Shown here: positions 56,537 to 64,000 of the stretch, piece after piece
Layout of the letters: the number at the start of each line of letters is the position of its first letter
Numbering within the stretch: the stretch's first letter is position 1
From: Hordeum vulgare subsp. vulgare
Taxonomy: Eukaryota > Streptophyta > Magnoliopsida > Poales > Poaceae
DNA length: 64,000 nucleotides
NCBI RefSeq assembly: GCF_904849725.1
Contig: NC_058524.1
Location: 355,443,823-355,507,822, forward strand
Reading direction: 5' to 3'
Notes under the pieces: model-generated
The model's database searches: none
What the model saw: the letters and a program-made list of their open reading frames with translations, nothing else
What the model was told of the DNA's origin: nothing
Translations under genes and position numbers: made by a program

Positions 56537-57169
56537 CAACTTGGTTGTCTTCAAGTTTTCTTGGACAAGATGCACCTTATCTCCTGCCTCTTGCAGAACT
56601 GCTGGCCCTAAAATCAACCCTTCGCCGGTTTCGGACCAGTTGAGTGGGGTGCGGCACTTTCGTCCGTACAATACCTCAAATGGGGCCATCTGGAGACTGG
56701 ACTGGTAGCTGTTGTTGTATGAGAACTCAGCAAACGACAAACAGTCTTCCCATTTGGCACCATGTGCTGAGACACAAGCGCGGAGCATATCTTCGAGTAT
56801 CTGATTTACTCTCTCCGTCTGTCCGCCCGTCTGCGGGTGGAAAGCGGTGCTGAAAGAGAGCTTGGTTCCAAGGGCTTCCTGGAACTTCTTCCAGAATCTT
56901 GAGGTGAACTGCATGCTTCGGTCAGATACAATCTCCTGGGGAACTCCGTGCAGACTCACTATACGATGGATATACAAACCAGCCAACTGGCTTCCATCAT
57001 AACTGGTGTTGACTGGAATGAAATGGGCCACCTTGGTCAGGTGGTCGACAATGACCCATATGGAATTGTGCCCCTTGCTTGATCTGGGCAACCAAGTGAT
57101 GAAGTCCATGCCGACTTTGTCCCACTTCCATTCACGCACTTGGAGAGGTTGTAGCAGTCCAGCAGGTCA
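56537..57169 (-). pseudogene. pol: Integrase core of element E
   Basis: In the same frame as the upstream pol, after TGA at 57169-57167 (from CGA, PQRPAG in the family). Core residues in VGMDFITWLP, VSDRSMQFTS and GGQTERVNQ. The [17 protein letters not shown] motif of this lineage is intact. It catalyses insertion of the cDNA. Confidence 0.9.
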
Positions 57170-58576
57170 TTGAGGTTCAGCTTTGACTCGCTGGCACACG
57201 TCGCACTTGGCAACATAAGACGCTATTTCCCTCTTCATGCCACGCCACCAGAATTTCTCTCGGAGGTCTCGATACATCTTGGTACCATCGGGGTGAATGG
57301 AGTAGGGTGTGTCATGGGCCTCCTGTAGGATCAAATCCTTGAGTTCTGCCTTGTTGGGTATGCATAAACATTTCCCAAACCACACTACTCCTTGCTCATC
57401 CACCAAGAATTCTGGAGCCTTGCCCTCCTGGATCTTCTTCTTGATGCCTTCAATGCTCTTGTGCCCCTTCTGGGCCTCCTTGATGTCATCTGCCGGCATT
57501 GGTTTGACTTCGATGTTAGCCAGGAGTCCTTGTTCAACTAGCTCCAACTCGAAGCTTTCCATTTCTTCATATAAAGCGGGTAGCCTTGCTTTGAGCATAA
57601 CATTCAAGGTGTTGGCCTTCCTGCTTAAGGCATCGGCCACCACATTGGCCATACCGGGGTGGTATTGAATGGTGAGGTCGTAGTCTTTAATTAACTCCAA
57701 CCATCTTCGCTGCCTCATATTCAATTCCGTTTGAGTAAAGATATACTTTAGACTCTTGTGCTCAGTGTATATTTCACATCGCTTCCCCACAAGGTAATGT
57801 CGCCATGTCTTCAAGGCATGCACTACTGCTGCCAACACGAGATCATGGGTGGCATAGTTGACCTCATGCGGGCGCAGTTGTCGTGACAAATATGCCACGA
57901 CCCTGCCATCTTGCATTAGGACTCCACCGAGCCCGGTTTTTGAGGCATCACAATATATGAGAAAATCCTTACTCATATCTGGAGTAGCCAATACCGAGGC
58001 GGTAGTTAATCTCTTCTTCAACTCCTGGAAGCTTGCTTCACACTCCGGCGTCCACTCGAACTTCTTGCCTTTCTTCAAGAGCTGAGTCATGGGTCGAGCG
58101 ATGCTGTAGAATCCTTCTACGAACTTGCGGTAATATCCCGCGAGTCCGAAGAAGCTCCTTACTTCCTTCACATCGATTGACGACTCCCAATTTGTTACCG
58201 TAGTAATCTTGGAAGGATCGACCGCCAATCCATTTGCCGTCATGGTATAACCCAAGAATCCAACTTTGTGCAGCCAGAATTGCCACTTGCTGAACTTGGC
58301 ATAAAGTCGGTGCTCTCGAAGCTTCTCCAACACTAACCTCAAGTGTTGCTCATGCTCTTCTTTGGACTTGGAGAAGATTAATATGTCATCGATGAATACG
58401 ATGACAAACTTATCCGGGTATTCCATGAAGACCTTGTTCATGAGGTACATGAAGTATGATGGGGCATTCGTCAACCCAAATGACATGACAGTGCACTCGT
58501 ATAGACCGTACCGGGTCATGAATGCAGTCTTAGGTATGTCTTCAGGTCGGATCATCAGTAGGTAATATCCAAATCA
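57170..58576 (-). pseudogene. pol: Reverse transcriptase, RNase H and integrase N-terminus of element E
   Basis: A 462-codon open stretch from 58555, after TGA at 58576-58574 in the SKIDLRSGYHQ region. [14 protein letters not shown] and the catalytic FIDDILIF. RNase [26 protein letters not shown] and [10 protein letters not shown]. Integrase zinc region: [18 protein letters not shown] and CDVCQRVK. All in the one frame as gag, so damage here is only nonsense changes. Confidence 0.92.
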
Positions 58577-59983
58577 GAGACCGATCTTGGAAAATACCTT
58601 GGCTCCATTTAACTGGTCAAACAAGTCTTCAATCTTGGGGAGTGGGTACTTGTTCTTGATCGTGACGTCATTGAGAGAACGGTAATCGACGTAGAGTCCG
58701 ATAGTCCCATCCTTCTTAGACACGAACAACACAGGTGATCCCCAAGGTGATGCACTCGGACCAATGAATCCCTTCCTTAGTTGCTCATCCAGCTGCTTCT
58801 TCAGCTCTGCTAGCTCTTCGGATCCCATCCTATAAGGCTTCGTACAGATAGGCCTCAACCCGGGCATGAGCTCAATAATCAAATCGACGTCTCGGTCGGG
58901 AGGCATCCCTGGTAGCTCATCAGGAAAGACGTCCGGGTATTCACAGACTATCGGCACTCGGTCCAGCTCTTCTCGCGATAGGCTATTAACCTGTGGGACT
59001 CGAGTGGATACAGGCTCAGAGACATAATTGACTTTGACCCCTTGGTCGCTTGTCATGGTAATAGTCGTGTTGGCACAGTCCAAGATGCTCTGGTTTTTGG
59101 CCAACCAATCCATTCCAAGGGTTACTTCTAAGCCTTGCGACTTAATGATGATGAGATTTGCTGAGAAACTTATCCAATTAATATTAATCCCGACTCCTCT
59201 ACATCCTTGGTTGGTCCTTAGCACTGCTCTCGGGGTATGTACTGCCATTTTCCCGTTAAGTAGAATAGGCTTCAAACCACAATTTTCCGCAAACTTCTGA
59301 GTAACAAAAGAATGTGAAGTACCACAATCAAACAATAATTTTGCTGGGGTGGAGTTGACGAGGAACGTACCCAGAATGCAGTCCGGATCTTCCTGTGCCT
59401 CTTTTGCGGAGATGTGATTAATTTGTCCCCTGCTGTAGTACTGTTGATTGCGGGGAGCTTGGTTCCTGCCTGGTACTCCTTGACCGTGTCCCTGATTCGG
59501 CACATTGGGGCACGGTGCATCGGGCTTCTTGTTGGGGCACTGCTTGGAATAGTGCCCAGTTTGTCCACATCCAAAACAGGTAACCTGTCCCGGGATGTTG
59601 GTCTTAACTCCACTATTGTTCGGTGGGTTGAATAGTGGCTTGGTGTTGACTTGCTGCTGAGGCTGGTAGTTCTGGAGGAATGTTGGAGCCTTATGCTGCT
59701 GGTGCTGATAATTGGGTATTGCTGGAACCGACTGCCATGGACGTGGCTTCGGGTTACTGGTTCCTGCACTACGCATCAGCTTGCACTTATGGGTGTCGTC
59801 CATTGCACGAAGTTTATCCTCCAACATAAGGGCCTTCTTAACCAGATCACAGAAGGTCCGGCATTCACAAACAACCAGTTGATACTGGAGTGACTGATGC
59901 AGTCCTTCCAGAAAGCATTCCACTTTAGCGGCCTCAGTGTTGACGTCCTCTGGTGCATATCTCGACAGGAGGTTAAACTTCTA
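58577..59983 (-). pseudogene. pol: Gag C-terminus, zinc knuckle, protease and RT start of element E
   Basis: The 449-codon stretch from 59923, in frame with gag after TAG at 59983-59981. Zinc knuckle [14 protein letters not shown] near 59585-59540. Protease [12 protein letters not shown], where the family has DSGAS. The segment GMDWLAKN, the linker [21 protein letters not shown] and the RT start [18 protein letters not shown] then DYRSLND. The frame is one continuous gag-pol. Confidence 0.9.
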
Positions 59984-60594
59984 TAGATACTCCTTGACGG
60001 TTCCACTGCCTTGCCTTAAAGCTCGAAATTCCCGCTTCTTAATGGTCAACATTCCGGGAGGAATGTGAGCAGCGCAGAATCCTTCCTTGAACATTGCCCA
60101 AGTGATAACTTGTCCTTCTCCCATGATCTGAAACCCGTCCCACCAAGCTCTGGCCGTTCCTCCAAGACAGTGAGAAGCATAAAGGACTTTATCGCAATCA
60201 TCAGCGCACTTGACCCGCGTGAGGAGGTCTTCGATAATGCGGATCCAATCATCAGCATCCAATGGTTCAGTCGTCTCCGTGAATATAGGAGGCGTAGTCC
60301 GCATGAACTTAGATAGAGAAGAGCGACCATTGCCATTTCTGTTTTGTGGAGGATTGTTCACCAAGGCTTGAGGCATCTATTGGATGGCGGCATTACTGGC
60401 TTGGCGTTCCTCTCGGAGAGCTTGGAGGAACTGAGCCATAGTCAAGCTTTCCGGAGCAGGCGGTGGCGATGGAATATCGCCTTGCTGCTGCTCGTGGTGA
60501 TCTCCAGCTTGAGCGTCCCCTTTGGTTCCCTGCTTCTAGCCTGAAGAGGCAGAGCTGGGTTGCCGAAGGTGCTGGTGCGAGTTGAAATCACCAT
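59984..60594 (-). pseudogene. gag: Gag N-terminus and capsid of element E
   Basis: The probable start is ATG 60594 (MVISTRTSTFGNP), followed by a 1-bp shift near 60530 into the main frame (PSPPPAPESLTMAQFLQALREERQ). TAG at 60379-60377 precedes MPQALVNNPPQNRN. The capsid core is clear: PLDADDWIRIIEDLL, GGTARAWWDGF, FKEGFCAAHIPPGM and FRALRQGSGTVKEYL, ending at TAG 59983-59981. Confidence 0.85.
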
Positions 60595-60893
60595 CCTGTC
60601 AGGGGAGTAGACAGGTCAATATGCCTAATTGGCCGTGAATCATAAGCGATGATGCTCAAATAAGGGGGGTTGGTGTCGTGCTAGTTTGAGATTTTTAAAC
60701 AATGGTTTTTTTGGGAAAGTTAATGCATTAAATTTAAAACTAGTGATGTAGTCGCTTACAAGATGCCTAAGGGAGAATGCGGCTTGCATCATACATGCTC
60801 ACACAACACTCATGGTTCACATGAACTGATACATGGACTCACTACGCTTGGGGAAGACTCCTAATTGCCTAAGCCGTACTCCTAAGCGGCGGA
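60595..60893 (-). other. Spacer between the extra ORF and gag of element E
   Basis: About 300 bp, AT-rich, no ORF supported. Confidence 0.5.
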
Positions 60894-61646
60894 CTACTCG
60901 GTCTCGTAGGCAGGTTCTGTGGGGTCTTCGTCTTCATCTTCATTGGTGTTTTCCTCCTTTAGAGGTGTGGGAGAAGGAAGTGGTCCATCACGGCATCTCT
61001 TAGTTGGCGAAGTAGTGAGGAGCTCAGTATACTCTTCTGTGGTCAAACGGTGACTATGAATAGGAGTGGCCTGGAGCGGTGGTACTCCTCCTCGGAAGGC
61101 AATGGCTGACCGCCCTCCGGGTGTTCCTTCCTTCTTGACCTTGCGGGTCTTCATCTTCTCCAGGCAGAGTAGGTCCTTGACTTGGTGTAGTTCTTGGAGA
61201 ATCTTCATCAACTCCTTGATCAAAAGGTGATTCAAAGTGTTGGAGGAGAGGCTGAAGTAGGTCTGAAACCTTAGTGGCGTTCCGTCCTCTGAAGATGGGT
61301 TGAGTGTCCAACTCCCGTCAATCCTGTCCTTAATAAAAGGCAGGTGACAAGTAGCTGGCTCATTATCCATCTCGGGAAGGATGTCGCGGAGACGCTCGAG
61401 TGCCTCTCATGCGGCTGTCTCCACTGCCAACATCAGGTCTTCCATCTGTGGTCCTTCAAAGATCCAACTAGTTGGGGAGTCGTTAGCCTTCACTATCATA
61501 TCCACGTGATATTCCTTTGTGTCGGCGTTGACCCAGTGCTCATGGTAGAGGAAGATGGGCATGAGGCGTACTTGACACTTCTCGAGGCTATCTCCCAAAA
61601 GTAGGGGAAAGCCCGTTTCCAGAAGCATCTCAGGTACGGCGACCAT
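60894..61646 (-). pseudogene. Extra ORF before gag in element E, about 250 codons, one stop
   Basis: One minus-strand frame from ATG 61646 to the stop at 60894, interrupted only by TGA at 61409-61407 (probably from CGA). The N-terminal half has MPIFLYHEHWVNADTKEYH and an ETAA..EALERLRDILPEMDNEP segment, followed by FIKDRIDGSWTLNPSSEDG. The middle has a leucine-rich, probably coiled-coil stretch (LIKELMKILQELHQVKDLL). The C-terminus is basic then very acidic (NEDEDEDPTEPAYETE). It matches no retroelement enzyme I know. A pyrimidine tract and TTGTAG just before the ATG look like a splice acceptor. The sense is the same as gag. Function unknown. Confidence 0.6.
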
Positions 61647-61771
61647 CTACAAGGTTGTAGGAGGAGAGTTAGAAAGTTTTTGGTGGGTGCATAAATCTCA
61701 AGTGTAAAGGTTGAGTGTACTACTCGTCCTGGCTATCGTCCATGCTACCTAAGGCTTCCTACAGTCAAGAA
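61647..61771 (-). other. Leader of element E between primer site and extra ORF
   Basis: Contains a tiny ATG-initiated frame (MDDSQDE) just after the primer site and ends in a splice-acceptor-like tract. Confidence 0.45.
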
Positions 61772-61784
61772 GGCTCTGATACCA
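61772..61784 (-). other. Primer binding site of element E (tRNA-Met)
   Basis: On the minus strand a perfect TGGTATCAGAGCC, 4 nt from the LTR end at 61789. Confidence 0.88.
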
Positions 61785-61788
61785 GCTC

Positions 61789-63914
61789 TGTGATGACCCC
61801 GACATACGAGTCAAGATCATTGAATGAACGTGCTCAGTGATCCTAGAGATCAGTTGTCACCGAACACACACATGCTGAATATTAAGAGTCTTACATCCAA
61901 GTACCAAAATTATTACAACACATGAACGAATGGTCAAGTTCACAAGGTAGGTCCTATAAGGCCAATCACGCTGATACAACTAGTAGCGGAAATCTCAGGG
62001 CTAAGCGGGTGCCCATGACATCAGCCTACACCAATAGGCATTCTGACTAGGAAGCGTCCTAGTTCGCAAGGCCATCTCCAAAGACGTACTCTTCTCCAAA
62101 CTCCGGTCCTTCCATGTCTGGTCAATAATATAACCAGTGGCAAGCCAATGAGTACTTTGAATGTACTCGCAAACATCCCATGATATGAACAATGCAATTG
62201 GTAGAACAACAAGTAATATGCAGTATTTGGTGGATAGCGACTTAACTTTAAATAAACTTGTTCATGAATGTGCAACATAAGCTAGATGTTGTTTAGAAGA
62301 ATAGGTTATAGATATCAATATATCTGTTAAGGGTTGAACACTCCAGGTTCACCCGATATGCCAAGTCACCAAACTTGGTCAAACTAACTCTTCCATATTG
62401 ACACCATTAAACACACACACACTCGGTTTATGCGGAAACGACTATAAGTAGTTTAAGCACCACCACCCAACTGTCCTTGACCGTGGACACGGCTATTCGA
62501 ATAGTTTGACACTCTTCAGAGGTTGTACGTTGTACCCACGAGATCCGGGAAACTTCCGTGTCATCCACGACTCGTGGTATATAACATACCCGAGGTAAGT
62601 ACCCGATCAATGCATTTCCCCTGACGATACTAGACAAAGAGGTCCACTCGATTGGTACCCAGCCCACATGTTGTACGTCTTATGAGCATCGACTCTTCAC
62701 AGTAGCAACCATGAGGGGACCAATGGTGTGCCCAGAACACGTAAAAACGGCATAGTCGTCCTACCTGGCACGACCACGTCAAGAGAGTGACCATACATCA
62801 CTCCCGCCACTAGTAATGTGGTTCTTTGCTAGCACCGACCAGAGTAATCAACAAAGCCCCGTCCCATAAAGGGGTAACGTGGTTGCACATGTAAGGTTGG
62901 GATGGTCGACACATCATAAGTATAATCCCATTTTCGAAACCATACTCACACAAAACACCCGGTGCACCACTTCACCAAAAGTGGCCACCTAACTCATCAT
63001 CACCCTCGGGTATTGGTGGCACCCAACAGGGTTTTCATAAACCTTTGATTTATACATTCATCATGCTCATGTTACCATTATGCTTAGCTCTACTTGTCAA
63101 CATGATATTAGCGTGATCCTCATAGGTGGTAGGATCATGCTCACAATGCAAGTGCTCCGGAGGAGCCGTCGGTAACATCACTTCAATGATTTACCGATAA
63201 TTATGATCACATGCAATGGAAATATTTGTTCTACTTGGCATGCAATATATCATATGCTCAAACATGGTCAAAGGGTTGCTTGCCTTGATCAGCTAAGTAT
63301 CCAGAGTCTTCGGGGTCTTCAAGTCCAACTCCTTCGTCAAACGGGGTCCCATCGTCGTAATAAATAAAAAGAAATAAGTAGCTCACTCAAAATAGATCAC
63401 AAAGTCACTTTAAAAATGTTGTTTAATTCTTAGTAATCCATATTGTTATTCTAAAAATATTTGTCTCTGGTTTTAGTGAAAGGAATATTTTTGAAATCAA
63501 TTTAACAGAAGCAAAACTATTCCAAATAGCATTTTTAATTATTATAAAACAGATAAGTTATCCTAAAATTTTGTCTAACAAATCTATTAAATACTCCTCA
63601 TTTTTAGAAAAATAGCAGTGGAAGAATCATTAACTTTCACTCGTTAAATCTTTTTATAAGGATCTTTTAAAACAGGTTTTTAAAAATAAAAAAGGGCAAC
63701 AACCCTGGCATGGCTCGGCTTGAGGCTGGGCCGACCTAGATGGTCAGCCAGCCTGCCTGCCGAGGCGCGCGCGCTGTTAGGTTTGAACCTGACGCGCGGG
63801 CCCGTGTGGGCAGTGGCTGCGGGGAGCGAGGGAGAGGTGGATGGGCCACTGACAGGTGGGGCACACCTGTCAGGGTCGTCTCCTACCTCCACACAGAGAG
63901 GAGGAGGAGCACGC
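61789..63914 (-). repeat. Right (5') LTR of element E, partial
   Basis: On the plus strand it begins TGTGATGACCCC beside the primer site. From 62589 it matches 44570 onward. It is interrupted at 63915 by A', so its promoter half lies outside the window. No coding content. Confidence 0.88.
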
Positions 63915-64000
63915 TGATACGTCTCCAACGTATCTATAATTTTTTATGGTTTGATGCTATTATCTTGTCAAACTTTGGATGTTTTGCATGCCTTTAGTTT
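63915..64000 (+). mobile_element. Element A': start of a second A-family LTR
   Basis: TGATACGTCTCCAACG and the following 70 bp match the start of the A LTRs (46172 and 52702). It is inserted in the E LTR after GAGCACGC, a point equivalent to about 45882 in the left LTR, so it is a separate event from A. Confidence 0.8.

Larger units (their letters stand above)
54260..63914 (-). mobile_element. Element E: Tekay/Del-type chromovirus, minus strand
   Basis: On the minus strand: right (5') LTR from beyond 63914 to 61789, tRNA-Met primer site, an extra ORF, gag, protease, RT, RNase H, integrase, chromodomain remnant, polypurine tract, left (3') LTR from 56009. The left LTR is split by A and cut by C, and the right LTR is split by A'. 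It is the outermost and oldest layer visible. Confidence 0.9.

Overview
The window is plant nuclear repeat DNA. The families fit a Triticeae grass (wheat, barley or rye type). That is inferred from LTRs starting TGATACGTCTCC or TGATACGTCC, Asp-tRNA-primed Athila-like elements, 4-5 kb LTRs on chromoviruses, and nested insertion. I find no host protein-coding gene, rRNA gene, intact tRNA gene or CRISPR array. Almost every base can be assigned to one of nine Ty3/gypsy LTR retrotransposons, called A to H and A' here. They are nested inside one another and all carry coding damage.

Layout from left to right. 1-3517: G, a minus-strand non-autonomous element cut inside its 5' LTR. 3511-9639: F, a related plus-strand element joined head to head with G. 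9640 to about 13934: the 5' end of H (minus strand, Met-primed), with a decayed pol scrap. About 13935-16373, 26524-27588 and 43637-44569: three pieces of C, a Tat-type element with a 71-bp minisatellite and a multi-exon antisense gene. 16374-26523: B, a complete Athila-type element with perfect CTGGG target duplications, inserted in that antisense gene. 27589-43636: D, a Tekay/Del-type chromovirus with 5.3 kb LTRs, also inserted in C. 44570-46171 plus 54260-63914: E, a second Tekay/Del-type element on the minus strand with an extra ORF before gag. 46172-54259: A, a gag-protease-only element inserted in the left LTR of E. 63915-64000: A', the start of another A-family copy inserted in the right LTR of E.

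Insertion order read from the interruptions: E is oldest. C ends inside an E LTR. B and D interrupt C. A and A' interrupt the two LTRs of E separately.

How the parts relate: B, D and E encode or once encoded gag, protease, reverse transcriptase, RNase H and integrase, and D and E end in a chromodomain. A has only gag and protease. F and G have only a short orphan ORF. A, F and G share LTR type, primer site and UTR structures, so they look like one non-autonomous lineage needing enzymes from an Athila-type partner. The most unusual structures are the intron-containing antisense gene of C, a GC-rich foldback placed before the TATA box in three LTR families and again before the third ORF of B, paired tRNA-like promoter modules in the LTRs of D, and repeated primer-site copies at the LTR ends of A, F and G.
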